In this document: positions 45,387 through 53,719 of the stretch, in pieces
Numbering within the stretch: the stretch's first letter is position 1
Layout: each line of letters opens with the position of its first letter
Source: Burkholderia latens
Lineage (GTDB): Bacteria > Pseudomonadota > Gammaproteobacteria > Burkholderiales > Burkholderiaceae
DNA length: 64,000 nt
Reading direction: 5' to 3'
Assembly: GCF_001718795.1 (NCBI RefSeq)
Contig: NZ_CP013437.1
Span: 186,001 to 250,000 of the forward strand
Program-made: the position numbers and the translations under genes
Notes under the pieces: generated by a model
Told to the model about the DNA's origin: nothing
What the model saw: the letters and a program-made list of their open reading frames with translations, nothing else
Databases searched by the model: none

Positions 45387-46682
45387 ATGCACCCCTCGCC
45401 CAGCCTTCCGACCGGACGTTCGAAGGCCGCCGCGGTATTCCGCGTGACGGCCGGCAACTTCCTCGAGCAGTTCGACTTCTTCCTGTTCGGCTTCTACGCC
45501 ACGCAGATCTCGGCCGTGTTCTTCCCTGCCGCGAGCGAATTCGCGTCGCTGATGATGACGTTCGCCGTGTTCGGCGCCGGCTTCCTGATGCGCCCGCTCG
45601 GCGCGATCGTGCTGGGCGCGTATATCGACGACGTCGGCCGCCGAAAGGGCCTGATCGTCACGCTGGGCATCATGGCGAGCGGCACGATCCTGATCGCGTT
45701 CGTCCCCGGCTACGCGACGATCGGCCTGCTCGCGCCCGTGCTCGTGCTGGTCGGCCGCTTGCTGCAAGGCTTCTCGGCCGGCGCGGAGCTCGGCGGCGTG
45801 TCGGTTTATCTGGCAGAAATGGCCACGCCCGGCCGCAAGGGCTTCTTCACGAGCTGGCAGTCGGCGAGCCAGCAGGTCGCGATCGTCGTCGCGGCAGGCC
45901 TCGGCTTCGCGCTCAATCAATGGCTGAGCGCATCGTCCATCGCCGCGTGGGGCTGGCGCGTGCCGTTCTTCGTCGGCTGCATGATCGTGCCGTTCATCTT
46001 CATGCTGCGCCGCAATCTCCAGGAGACGCAGGAATTCCAGGCCCGCCGGCATCGCCCGAGCATGAAGGAAGTGTTCGGCACGCTCGCACGGAACTGGGGC
46101 GTCGTGATCGCCGGCATGATGCTGGTCGCGATGACGACCACGAGTTTCTACCTGATCACGGTCTACGCGCCGACCTTCGGCAAGACCGTGCTGCATCTGA
46201 GCACCGCCGACAGCCTGCTGGCGACGCTGTGCGTCGGCGTGTCGAATTTCGTGTGGCTGCCGATCGGCGGTGCGCTGTCCGACCGGATCGGCCGCCGGCC
46301 GCTGCTCGTCGGGATGACGCTGCTCGCGATCGCGACCGCGTATCCGGCGCTGTCGCTGCTCGCGCATGCACCGTCGTTCGTGAACATGCTGCTCGTGCTG
46401 CTGTGGCTGTCGTTCATGTACGGGATCTACAACGGCGCGATGGTCGTCGCGCTGACGGAAGTGATGCCGGTGGAAGTGCGCGTCGCGGGTTTCTCGCTCG
46501 CATACAGCCTCGCCACCGCGGTGTTCGGCGGCTTCACGCCGGCGATCTCGACCGCGCTGATCCACATGACCGGCGACAAGGCCGCGCCCGGGTACTGGAT
46601 GAGCATCGCCGCGGTATGCGCGCTGCTCGCGACATTCGCGCTCTATCGCCGCCATCCGGCGACGCTGACGCCCGCGCACTGA
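45387..46682 (+). CDS. MFS transporter, metabolite:H+ symporter (citrate/tricarballylate type)
   Basis: 431 aa, twelve membrane segments. MHS signatures: [77 protein letters not shown] and [13 protein letters not shown]. The N-terminal [10 protein letters not shown] is that of citrate/tricarballylate symporters (CitA/TcuC) rather than ProP. TGGAGACACCCTG precedes the ATG. Followed after 68 bases by a periplasmic binding protein gene, an unusual pairing for a single-component symporter. Confidence 0.9.
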   Translation: MHPSPSLPTGRSKAAAVFRVTAGNFLEQFDFFLFGFYATQISAVFFPAASEFASLMMTFAVFGAGFLMRPLGAIVLGAYIDDVGRRKGLIVTLGIMASGTILIAFVPGYATIGLLAPVLVLVGRLLQGFSAGAELGGVSVYLAEMATPGRKGFFTSWQSASQQVAIVVAAGLGFALNQWLSASSIAAWGWRVPFFVGCMIVPFIFMLRRNLQETQEFQARRHRPSMKEVFGTLARNWGVVIAGMMLVAMTTTSFYLITVYAPTFGKTVLHLSTADSLLATLCVGVSNFVWLPIGGALSDRIGRRPLLVGMTLLAIATAYPALSLLAHAPSFVNMLLVLLWLSFMYGIYNGAMVVALTEVMPVEVRVAGFSLAYSLATAVFGGFTPAISTALIHMTGDKAAPGYWMSIAAVCALLATFALYRRHPATLTPAH

Positions 46683-46750
46683 CGCGTTTCGACCGTCGGC
46701 CATCCCGAATCCGCACGACCCCGAATTCGAACACGAACACGATTACGACC

Positions 46751-47533
46751 ATGAAAAAAATGCTGCTGAAACTGTGTGCGACCGCACTCGTCGCCACCGC
46801 CGCCGTCGCCGCGAACGTCCACGCCGCCGAGCTGCACGTGATGAGCTCGGGCGGTTTCACCGCCGCATACAAGCTGCTCGGCCCGCGCTTCGCCGCGCAG
46901 TCGGGCAACACGCTCGACACCGCGCTCGGCCCGTCGATGGGCAAGTCGCCTGAAGCGATCCCGAACCGGCTCGCGCGCGGCGAGCCGGCCGATGCGGTGA
47001 TCATGGTCGGCTACGCGCTCGACGAGCTGATCAAACAGGGCAAGGTGATCCCGGGCTCGCGCGTGGAGCTGGCCGATTCGCGGATCGGCATGGTCGTGCG
47101 CGAAGGCGCGGCGAAACCCGACATCAGCACGGCCGAAGGCCTGAAGCAGGTGCTGCTGCACGCGAAGTCGATCGCATACTCGGACAGCGCGAGCGGCGTC
47201 TACATCGAGCGCGAGCTGTTCAAGAAACTCGGAATCGAGGATCAGGTGAAGTCCAAGGCGAAAATGATTCCGCGAATTCCGGTCGCGTCGGTGGTCGCGA
47301 ACGGCGACTACGAGATCGGCTTCCAGCAGGTCAGCGAACTGCTGCCGGTGAAAGGCGCGACCTACGTCGGCAAGATTCCGGAAGCGCTGCAGTCGGTCAC
47401 GCGCTTCGCGGCCGGCATCCCCGTCGGCGCGACGCATCCGGCCGAAGCGAAGGCGCTGCTCGACTATCTCGCATCGCCGGACGTGCAGCCCGACGTGAAA
47501 TCGACCGGGCTGGATTCCGTCGCCGCGCATTGA
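46751..47533 (+). CDS. periplasmic substrate-binding protein, ModA-like
   Basis: 260 aa. Sec signal MKKMLLKLCATALVATAAVA then ANVHAAELHV, cleaved near residue 26. Mature protein is a type II binding fold: ELHVMSSGGFTAAYKLLGPR, FAAQSGNTLDTALGPSMGKS, and ADAVIMVGYALDELIKQGKV, resembling molybdate-binding ModA-like proteins but with its own ligand pocket. In other genomes such proteins accompany carboxylate pathways (for example aconitate/tricarballylate). No permease or ATPase gene is adjacent. Ribosome site weak. Convergent with dctA at 24 bases. Confidence 0.87.
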   Translation: MKKMLLKLCATALVATAAVAANVHAAELHVMSSGGFTAAYKLLGPRFAAQSGNTLDTALGPSMGKSPEAIPNRLARGEPADAVIMVGYALDELIKQGKVIPGSRVELADSRIGMVVREGAAKPDISTAEGLKQVLLHAKSIAYSDSASGVYIERELFKKLGIEDQVKSKAKMIPRIPVASVVANGDYEIGFQQVSELLPVKGATYVGKIPEALQSVTRFAAGIPVGATHPAEAKALLDYLASPDVQPDVKSTGLDSVAAH

Positions 47534-47557
47534 ACACGCGCGACGGCAACGCGGGCG

Positions 47558-48889
47558 TCAGACCGCGTTGCCGTCGCGTCCGGCGCCGGCGGCGTCCGTG
47601 CCCGCATGGTCGGCTTCGTTCGGGCATGCGGGCGCGAGCCCGCTCAACATCCGCACGAGCCGCGCTCGATCGCACGCGCCCTCCCACACCGACACGAAGA
47701 TCACCGCGCACGCATTGCTGATCACGCTCGTCAGCGCGCGCGCCTCGGACATGAAGCGGTCGATGCCGATCAGCAGCGCGACGCCGGCCACCGGCAGGTC
47801 CGGCATCACCGCGAGCGTCGCGACGAGCGCGACGAGCCCGCTGCCGGACACGCCGGCGGCGCCCTTCGACGTGAGCAGCATCACCGCGAGCAGCGCCGCG
47901 ATCTGCGGCGCGGACAGCGGCACGTCGCATGCCTGCGCGATGAACATCGCTGCGAGCGTCAGATAGATCGCGGTGCCGTCCAGATTGAACGAATAGCCGG
48001 CCGGCAGCACGAGGCCGACGATGCCCTTGTCGCAACCGAGCGCTTCGAGTTTCACGATCAGGCGCGGCAGCACCGGCTCCGTGGACGACGTCGCAAGCAC
48101 GATCAGCAATTCCTCGCGAATGAAGCGCAACAACCGCCACAGCGCGAACCCGTGCACGCGCGCGAGCGGCGCCAGCACCAGCGCGACGAACAGCGCGCAC
48201 GCCGCATAGAACGACGCGATCAGCTGCGCGAGCGAGCCGACCGAGCCGATGCCGAAGCGGCCGACGGTGAAGGCCATCGCGCCGAACGCGCCGAGCGGCG
48301 CGAGCCGCATGACCATCGCCAGCACGCGAAACACGATCTGCGCGACGCCGTCGATCAGCGCGAGCACAGGCCGGCCGGCCCGCGGATGCGCATTCAGCGC
48401 AAACCCGAACAGCAGCGACAACAGCAGCACGGGCAGCACCTCGCCTTTCTGGAACGCACCGAGCATCGTGTCCGGAATCACGTTCAGCGCGAACGCGACG
48501 AATCCGTGCGGCTGCGTATCGCGCACATACTGCGCGAGCAGGCTCGCATCGAGACGGTGCACGTCGACGTGCATGCCGGCGCCGGGCCGCAGCACGAATG
48601 CGGCGACGAGCCCGAATGCGAGCGCGGCGGCGGTCAGCAGGTAGAACAGCACCAGCGCGCGGACGATCGTGCGGCCGATCGCTTTGCCGTTCGCCAGCGA
48701 CGTGATGCCGGAAACGATCGTGCAGAACACGATCGGCGCGATCATCATCCGCACCAGCCCGACGAACGCATCGCTGAGCGGCTTGAGCATCGCGCCCGCC
48801 GACGGCCAGAAATGGCCGACGCTCACGCCGAAGGCCATCGCGATCAGCACCTGTACGTAGAGCGAACGCAGCGGTCTTGCGAGTATCAC
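47558..48889 (-). CDS. dctA: C4-dicarboxylate transporter DctA
   Basis: 443 aa, DAACS family H+(Na+):C4-dicarboxylate symporter. Signatures: RMMIAPIVFCTIVSGI, the hairpin motif LATSSTEPVLPRLIVKLEAL, VLPAGYSFNLDGTAIYLTLA and LLTSKGAAGVSGSG. It starts with GTG at 48889, with GGAG 11 bases before; no in-frame ATG fits. The C-terminal about 20 residues (NEADHAGTDAAGAGRDGNAV) are a hydrophilic tail. The LysR gene lies upstream on the same strand. Confidence 0.94.
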   Translation of the reverse strand: MILARPLRSLYVQVLIAMAFGVSVGHFWPSAGAMLKPLSDAFVGLVRMMIAPIVFCTIVSGITSLANGKAIGRTIVRALVLFYLLTAAALAFGLVAAFVLRPGAGMHVDVHRLDASLLAQYVRDTQPHGFVAFALNVIPDTMLGAFQKGEVLPVLLLSLLFGFALNAHPRAGRPVLALIDGVAQIVFRVLAMVMRLAPLGAFGAMAFTVGRFGIGSVGSLAQLIASFYAACALFVALVLAPLARVHGFALWRLLRFIREELLIVLATSSTEPVLPRLIVKLEALGCDKGIVGLVLPAGYSFNLDGTAIYLTLAAMFIAQACDVPLSAPQIAALLAVMLLTSKGAAGVSGSGLVALVATLAVMPDLPVAGVALLIGIDRFMSEARALTSVISNACAVIFVSVWEGACDRARLVRMLSGLAPACPNEADHAGTDAAGAGRDGNAV

Positions 48890-48917
48890 GATGCGGCCGT
48901 CTCCGCTGTTGCGGTGG

Positions 48918-48958
48918 GCGTCCGGAGCGTCCGGAGCGTTCGGAGCGTTCGGAGCGTC
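48918..48958. repeat. 9-bp tandem repeat between lysR-type gene and dctA
   Basis: Four and a half copies of GCGTYCGGA, in the 91-base gap just upstream of the dctA start. Copies 1-2 have C, copies 3-4 have T at one position. Confidence 0.85.
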
Positions 48959-48980
48959 ATCGTCGTGTTCGTCGCGTGTT

Positions 48981-49904
48981 TCATTCCGCTGCGGCGCCGG
49001 TGGGTGCGGCGCCGCGCTTCGCGTCGACGATGGCCTGGTGAAACGCTTCCGCGGCGGGCGTCAGCGCGCGCCCGCGCCGCTTCACGATGCCGACGCGGCG
49101 CTTCACCACCGGCTCGACGAGCGGCACGCTCGTCAGCAGCGGATGATCGCGCCCGGGCATCGCCATCGACGGCACCGCGGCGACGCCAAGGCCCGCCTCG
49201 ACGAGCCCGAGCATCGTCGTCACGTGGCGCGTCTCGCACACACTCGGTGTGGGCGGCGCAACGGCGGTCAGCGCCTGGTCGAGCAGCAGCCGGTTGCCGG
49301 ACGTCTTGTCGACCGACACGTACTCGTACGCGTAAAGCTCGTCCCAGGTCACGCGCTTCTTGCGCGCGAGCGGATGATCGCGCCGGCACGCGGCGACGAA
49401 ACGCTCCTGCAGCAGCAGCTTGAAATCGATCTCCGGTTCCTGGCTGCCCATGAAGCTCACGCCGAAATCGGCCTCGCCGCTGATCACCGCGCTCAACACC
49501 TCGTTCGCGCTCGCGTCGAGCAGCTTCACGCGGATGCGCGGAAAGCGGCGGTGATAGCTGGCGATCACGTTCGGCAGGAAGTAGTACGCCACCGACGGCA
49601 CGCACGCGATCGTCACATGCCCGAGCCGGCTCGACGACACGTCGCGGATGCCGAGCAGCGCGACGTCGAGATCGTCGAGCAACTGTTCGGCGCTCGGCGC
49701 GAACACCCGGCCGACGGTGGTCAGCGTGACGCTGCGCGTGGTGCGCTCGAACAGGCGCACGCCGAGCGCCTCCTCCAGCTTGTCGATCCGGCGACTCAAC
49801 GCGGGCTGCGAGATGCTGATCGACTCGGCAGCCTTGCGGAAGCTGCCGAGCTCCACCACCGCGCGAAACGCCTGCAAGTCGGTCAAATCGAAGTTGATTC
49901 CCAC
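48981..49904 (-). CDS. LysR-family transcriptional regulator
   Basis: 307 aa. N-terminal HTH FDLTDLQAFRAVVELGSFRK then AAESISISQPALSRRIDKLE, and an effector domain typical of the family (VTIACVPSVAYYFLPNVIAS, GEADFGVSFMGSQEPEIDFK). Starts with GTG at 49904 (VGINFDLTDLQ) with GGAG upstream. It reads toward dctA 91 bases away, so the two may form one transcript; the transporter or a neighbouring carboxylate operon is its likely target. The 265 bases upstream hold no -24/-12 element. Confidence 0.92.
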   Translation of the reverse strand: MGINFDLTDLQAFRAVVELGSFRKAAESISISQPALSRRIDKLEEALGVRLFERTTRSVTLTTVGRVFAPSAEQLLDDLDVALLGIRDVSSSRLGHVTIACVPSVAYYFLPNVIASYHRRFPRIRVKLLDASANEVLSAVISGEADFGVSFMGSQEPEIDFKLLLQERFVAACRRDHPLARKKRVTWDELYAYEYVSVDKTSGNRLLLDQALTAVAPPTPSVCETRHVTTMLGLVEAGLGVAAVPSMAMPGRDHPLLTSVPLVEPVVKRRVGIVKRRGRALTPAAEAFHQAIVDAKRGAAPTGAAAE

Positions 49905-50169
49905 AGCGCCGGTCTCCGGTCTTTCAGATGCCCGGTATTGTGCACGATTCGCCGCGCGCCACCCAGCCGTGAAGTTACCGGCTCCGGCGCAGCCGCACGC
50001 GATGCCGCAAACGCGCCGATTACGACCTCGAACGCGCGCCGCACCTGTCGGCGGTCGGGACACGATGCGCGACAGCCGGGAAAGCGCCGCGGGGCCGCGC
50101 ATCACGATCCGCGGCCGCCGCCGTGCACGGCCGACGCCGTGGCCGACCGACGGGCCGCGCGGCACCGTT

Positions 50170-50649
50170 TTACAAGCTGCGTGTAATGCCCGTGCGGCCT
50201 GCGTCGTCGCTGCCGCACGCCAGTTCCAGGTAGCGCAGCAGCCGGTGCGGCGTCAGCGGCTTCGCACAATGCGCGTCGAAGCCCGCTTCCCGCGCACGCT
50301 CGCGGTCCCGCTGCGATGCGAACGCGCTGCACGCGATCAGCAGCATGTCGCCGGTGCGCGGATCGCCGCGCAGCCGCGCAGCGAGCTGCAAGCCGTCGAG
50401 GCCAGGCATCGCGATGTCCAGCACGATCGCGAACGGCTGCCACGCACGCGCGAGATCGCAGACGACGAACGGGTCGTCCGTGACGCGGCATTCGAAACCC
50501 CGCGCCTGGAGCAGCAGCTGCAGCGCATCGGCCGCATCGCGATAGTCGTCGACAACGAGCACGCGGCGCGGCCGGAGCGGCACGCTATCCGGCGCGCGCC
50601 ACAGCAACACGTCGTCGGCGGCCGGATCGTCGCCGGGGTGGGTGTGCAT
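50170..50649 (-). CDS. single-domain response regulator
   Basis: 159 aa. An N-terminal tail (about 35 residues, MHTHPGDDPAADDVLL) precedes a receiver: RRVLVVDDYRDAADALQLLL, Asp in FAIVLDIAMPGLDGLQLA, Ser in LIACSAFASQRDR and Lys in AHCAKPLTPHRLLRYL. No output domain. CAGGAGAAACGCG precedes the ATG, and a -24/-12 element lies 36 bases upstream. Divergent from the udgX gene, so possibly a stress-signalling component of the same regulon. Confidence 0.87.
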   Translation of the reverse strand: MHTHPGDDPAADDVLLWRAPDSVPLRPRRVLVVDDYRDAADALQLLLQARGFECRVTDDPFVVCDLARAWQPFAIVLDIAMPGLDGLQLAARLRGDPRTGDMLLIACSAFASQRDRERAREAGFDAHCAKPLTPHRLLRYLELACGSDDAGRTGITRSL

Positions 50650-50684
50650 CGCGTTTCTCCTGCGGAAATGGATGCGGCCCCGAC

Positions 50685-50699
50685 GCAAACTCCGCGCCC
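50685..50699 (-). promoter_or_regulatory. sigma-54 promoter candidate for the receiver gene
   Basis: Minus strand GGGCGCG-GAGT-TTGC, G for A in the -24 half. Expected start near 50673, ATG at 50649. Confidence 0.5.
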
Positions 50700-50713
50700 A
50701 TATTGACTGCGTC

Positions 50714-50728
50714 CGGCATGCCGGTTGC
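50714..50728 (+). promoter_or_regulatory. sigma-54 promoter candidate for the udgX operon
   Basis: CGGCATG-CCGG-TTGC, T for C in the -24 half. Expected start near 50740; the first good start codon after it is the small frame at 50765. Confidence 0.6.
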
Positions 50729-50764
50729 TGCATGCGATCGATATCGCCGACACGGGAGCCGTAG

Positions 50765-50890
50765 ATGCGCGCATTGCCGATGTTCCGGCCCTCCGGGGCC
50801 GTCGATCCGTCTGCCGCCCGCACGCGGGTGTGTGAGGCCACGCGTGACGCGGCGTGCCGACCACACGCATGCGGGGGAGGTGCCGCATGA
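50765..50890 (+). CDS. possible 41-aa leader peptide overlapping udgX
   Basis: ATG with GGGAG 6 bases upstream; the frame encodes MRALPMFRPSGAVDPSAART and then RVCEATRDAACRPHACGGGA, and its TGA overlaps the udgX ATG (ATGA). It fills most of the otherwise long leader between the -24/-12 element and udgX. No family recognised. It may be a coupling or regulatory peptide, or chance; three Cys and a Gly-rich end are its only features. Confidence 0.35.
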   Translation: MRALPMFRPSGAVDPSAARTRVCEATRDAACRPHACGGGAA

Positions 50891-51600
50891 CGCGCGCGAC
50901 GCACGCACCGCCTTCATCGCCGTCGCGGCCGTCGGCGCCATCAGCGCCCGCCAAACGCGCAAAGCCCGCCACGGGCGCGGCCCGGACCGCCGACGACGAC
51001 GCGCCCGCCACGCTCGACGCATGCCGCCGCTGTTCGCTGTGGGAGCACGCGACGCAGCCGGTGCCCGGCGCAGGGCCGGCCGATGCGCGGATCATGCTCG
51101 TCGGCGAGCAGCCGGGCGACCAGGAAGACCGCACGGGTGTCCCGTTCGTCGGCGCAGCGGGCCGGATGCTCGATCGCGCGCTCGACGAAGCCGGGATCGA
51201 GCGCACGCAGGTCTACCTGACCAACGCGGTCAAGCATTTCAAATGGGAGCCGCGCGGCAAGCGGCGGCTGCACAAGACGCCCGCGCAGCGTGAAGTCGCC
51301 GCGTGCCGCTACTGGCTCCAGCGCGAACTCGATACGCTCGCGCCGCGCGTGATCGTCGCGCTCGGCGCGACCGCGCTGCGTGCGGTGCTCCAGGACAACG
51401 ACGCGACGCTCGAGCGCACGCGCAAGCCGGTGCGCGCACCGGGCGGCAGTCTCGTCGTCGCGACGTATCATCCGTCGTACGTGCTGCGCACCCGCGGCGC
51501 GGATTCGCGCGAGCACGCGTACCGGACGCTCGTCGACGCGCTGCGCACCGCGTCGCGCCTCGCGCGCGGCCCCGCCGGCGAGCACGGTGACGCCGAATGA
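50887..51600 (+). CDS. udgX: UdgX-type uracil-DNA glycosylase/uracil-DNA binding protein
   Basis: 237 aa, uracil-DNA glycosylase superfamily. N-terminal about 45 residues are Ser/Pro/Ala-rich. Four Fe-S cluster Cys candidates include DACRRCSLWEHA and VAACRYWLQ. Motif 1 is VGEQPGDQEDRTGVPFVGAA; the UdgX-specific R-loop is WEPRGKRRLHKTPAQRE, whose His forms a covalent bond with the uracil-abasic DNA in studied UdgX proteins; C-terminal motif YHPSYVLR. GGGGGAGGTG precedes the ATG. The stop overlaps the NRAMP-like gene start (ATGA). Confidence 0.93.
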   Translation: MTRATHAPPSSPSRPSAPSAPAKRAKPATGAARTADDDAPATLDACRRCSLWEHATQPVPGAGPADARIMLVGEQPGDQEDRTGVPFVGAAGRMLDRALDEAGIERTQVYLTNAVKHFKWEPRGKRRLHKTPAQREVAACRYWLQRELDTLAPRVIVALGATALRAVLQDNDATLERTRKPVRAPGGSLVVATYHPSYVLRTRGADSREHAYRTLVDALRTASRLARGPAGEHGDAE

Positions 51601-52910
51601 GCGATCTGCGCAACGACGATGCAGCGCGCGGCGCCGCTGCCGCGGCAGCCGAACCCGCCGACAAACCGTGGTACCGGCGGCTCGGCCCGGGCCTGCTGGC
51701 GGGCGCATCCGACGCCGACCCGAGCAACGTCGCCGTCTATGCGCAGGCCGGCAGCCAGTTCGGTTTCCACATGCTGTGGATGATCGTCGTCACGCTGCCG
51801 ATGATGGTCGTCGTGCAGCTTGCGTCCGCATTCGTCGCCCGCAGCAATCGCAAGGGTCTCGTCGCAGGCATCCGCGAACACTTCTCCGACGGACTCGCGA
51901 AGACGCTCGTGGTGATGGTCGTGATCGTCAACGTCGTGAACGTCGGCGCGGATCTCGCCGCGATGGGCGACGCGACCACACTCGTCGCCGGCGGACGCAG
52001 CTACTGGTATGCGCCTATCTACGGCATCGCATCGCTCGCGCTGCAGGTACTGATGTCGTACGAGCGCTACGCGCGCTGGCTCAAGTGGATGACGCTCGGT
52101 CTGCTCGCGTACGTGATCGAGCTCGCATTCGTGCACGTCGACTGGGGCAGCCTGCTGCACGCGATCGTGCTGCCGCACGTCGCATTCACGCACGACTATG
52201 CGACGACGGCGGTCGCGGTGCTCGGCACGACGCTGAGCCCGTACCTGTTCGTGTGGCAAGCCGCGCTCGAGGTCGAGGAAACGCAGGCCGAGCGCCGCAA
52301 CGGCGACGCCGCATGCGCGCCAGCCGCGCGGCGCGACACCGAACGGCGCATCACGATCGACACGTGGACCGGAATGATCGTGACCAACGCGGTGTCGTTC
52401 TGCATCATGGTGATCGGCGCGGCCGTGTTCTTCACGCACGGCAAGCACGACATCGGTTCGACCGCGCAGGCTGCGGAAGCGCTGCGGCCGATCGCAGGCG
52501 AAGCGGCGTTTCTCGTGTTCGCGTTCGGCATCGTCGGCTGCGGGCTGCTCGCCATTCCCGCGTTCGCCGGCAGCGCCGCGTACGGCTGCGCCGAAGCGTG
52601 GCGGTTTCGCGAAGGGCTGAACGAGCCGGTACGGCGCGCGCCGAGGTTCTATGCCGTGCTCGCGCTGTGCGTGCTCGTCGGCATCGCGATCTGCTTCAGC
52701 CCGGTCAATCCGATCAAGGCGCTGTACTGGAGCGCGGTGCTCAACGGCATTGCCGCGGTGCCGATGCTCGTGCTGGTGATGCTGCTGTCGCAGCGCCGCG
52801 ATGCGGAGGGCCGGCCGGGCACCGGTGTCGTGTCGAAGTGCTTCGGATGGCTCGCTGTCGTGCTGATGGCGGCGTCGGTGGTCGTGATGGCGGTCGACGT
52901 GCTCACGTGA
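51597..52910 (+). CDS. divergent NRAMP-family transporter
   Basis: 437 aa, about eleven membrane segments. The TM1 motif is GASDADPSNVAVYAQAGSQF (the DPGN of metal-transporting NRAMPs appears as DPSN). The TM6 motif is VLGTTLSPYLFVWQAALEVE in place of the A-x-x-MPHN region, so the metal-binding Met is absent. This is the subgroup annotated as divalent metal cation transporter with SPYLFFWQ, whose substrate is not settled. A hydrophilic loop ERRNGDAACAPAARRDTERR separates TM6 and TM7. ATGA overlap with udgX implies coupled translation. Confidence 0.88.
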   Translation: MSDLRNDDAARGAAAAAAEPADKPWYRRLGPGLLAGASDADPSNVAVYAQAGSQFGFHMLWMIVVTLPMMVVVQLASAFVARSNRKGLVAGIREHFSDGLAKTLVVMVVIVNVVNVGADLAAMGDATTLVAGGRSYWYAPIYGIASLALQVLMSYERYARWLKWMTLGLLAYVIELAFVHVDWGSLLHAIVLPHVAFTHDYATTAVAVLGTTLSPYLFVWQAALEVEETQAERRNGDAACAPAARRDTERRITIDTWTGMIVTNAVSFCIMVIGAAVFFTHGKHDIGSTAQAAEALRPIAGEAAFLVFAFGIVGCGLLAIPAFAGSAAYGCAEAWRFREGLNEPVRRAPRFYAVLALCVLVGIAICFSPVNPIKALYWSAVLNGIAAVPMLVLVMLLSQRRDAEGRPGTGVVSKCFGWLAVVLMAASVVVMAVDVLT

Positions 52911-52974
52911 CGCGGAAGGTTCGCAATGCGGTGACTGGTTGTGACCGCAACCACATCCGCTACCCGAAAGACGA

Positions 52975-53016
52975 AAAGAAAAAAGCCGGGCCCCCGCACA
53001 AGCGGCAAGGCCCGGC
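52975..53016 (-). terminator. Rho-independent terminator after the ferritin-like gene
   Basis: On the minus strand GCCGGGCC (53016-53009) pairs with GGCCCGGC (52992-52985), then TTTTTTCTTTT follows. It ends the minus-strand operon that finishes at 53049. Confidence 0.82.
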
Positions 53017-53048
53017 CGAACGGATGTGCCCGGATGTGCCGCTACCCG

Positions 53049-53660
53049 TTACATCATCTTGCCGCGCGACTTTTCGGCGCGCGCCGCATCGGCGGCCGAC
53101 TCGACCTTCTTCACTTCCTCCGGCGGCGGCAGCACGGCCTTGAAGCCCATCGACTCGATCCACATCTCGCGCGCCCAGCCGCGGGTGTGATACAGGTGGT
53201 GGTCCTCGTCGGCCTCGACTTCATCGTGCGCGGCCTTCAGCACCTTCGCCGCATTGCTGTCCGGCAGCTGCTCCGCCGCATAGCCGATCAGTTCCCAGTT
53301 CAGGTGGTCCTTGGTCTCGGCGAGCACCACGCATTCAGCCGCGACGACCTGCGCGACTGCCGGGTCGGCCTGCTTCTTCGCCTGCTCGATCACCTGGACC
53401 AGCGACTGGCCGGTCGCCGCCACCGCCGCGCGCCCCGGCGATTGCGTATCCGGATCGAGGCCGAGCGTTTCGAATACCTTGCGCAGCACTTCCTGGTGAT
53501 GCATCGTCTCGCGGTGGTACTTTTCCCATTCCTTGTGCAGGTCCTCGTCGGTCGCGCACTGGAGCGCGGCCTCGTAGATTTTCGCGCCGCCAAGCTCGGT
53601 CTCGTATGCCTGGCAGAGCAGTTCGAGGATGCCTTCGTGCTTCGATTGCCGTTGGGCCAT
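53049..53660 (-). CDS. ferritin-like domain protein
   Basis: 203 aa, all-helical. Possible di-iron ligands: Glu in AYETELGGAKIYEAAL, Glu-x-x-His in EKYHRETMHHQEV, Glu in AAECVVLAETKDHLNWELIG and Glu/His in HDEVEADEDHHLYHTRGW. The C-terminal tail is Lys/Ala-rich (AARAEKSRGKMM). Probably binds iron or protects against peroxide; exact role unknown. Third gene after the SDR and DUF4142 genes; a hairpin with T-tract between them may lower its expression. Confidence 0.82.
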   Translation of the reverse strand: MAQRQSKHEGILELLCQAYETELGGAKIYEAALQCATDEDLHKEWEKYHRETMHHQEVLRKVFETLGLDPDTQSPGRAAVAATGQSLVQVIEQAKKQADPAVAQVVAAECVVLAETKDHLNWELIGYAAEQLPDSNAAKVLKAAHDEVEADEDHHLYHTRGWAREMWIESMGFKAVLPPPEEVKKVESAADAARAEKSRGKMM

Positions 53661-53673
53661 GACTGCTTCTCCG

Positions 53674-53698
53674 AAAAAGCGGGCCGCACGTGCGGCCC
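53674..53698 (-). terminator. intra-operon hairpin/attenuator
   Basis: Minus strand GGGCCGCACGTGCGGCCC, a perfect 18-bp palindrome, followed by GCTTTTTC. It lies between the DUF4142 stop and the ferritin-like start, so it may be a partial terminator. Confidence 0.6.
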
Positions 53699-53719
53699 TG
53701 GGGTTGAACCGGGCGCGCG

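Noticed and set aside
50168..50196. TTTTACAAGCTGCGTGTAATGC, similar in part to the flanks of upstream elements 1 and 2
   Set aside because: It overlaps the stop of the receiver gene, lacks the TTGCAGCG half and has no -24/-12 element at a suitable distance.
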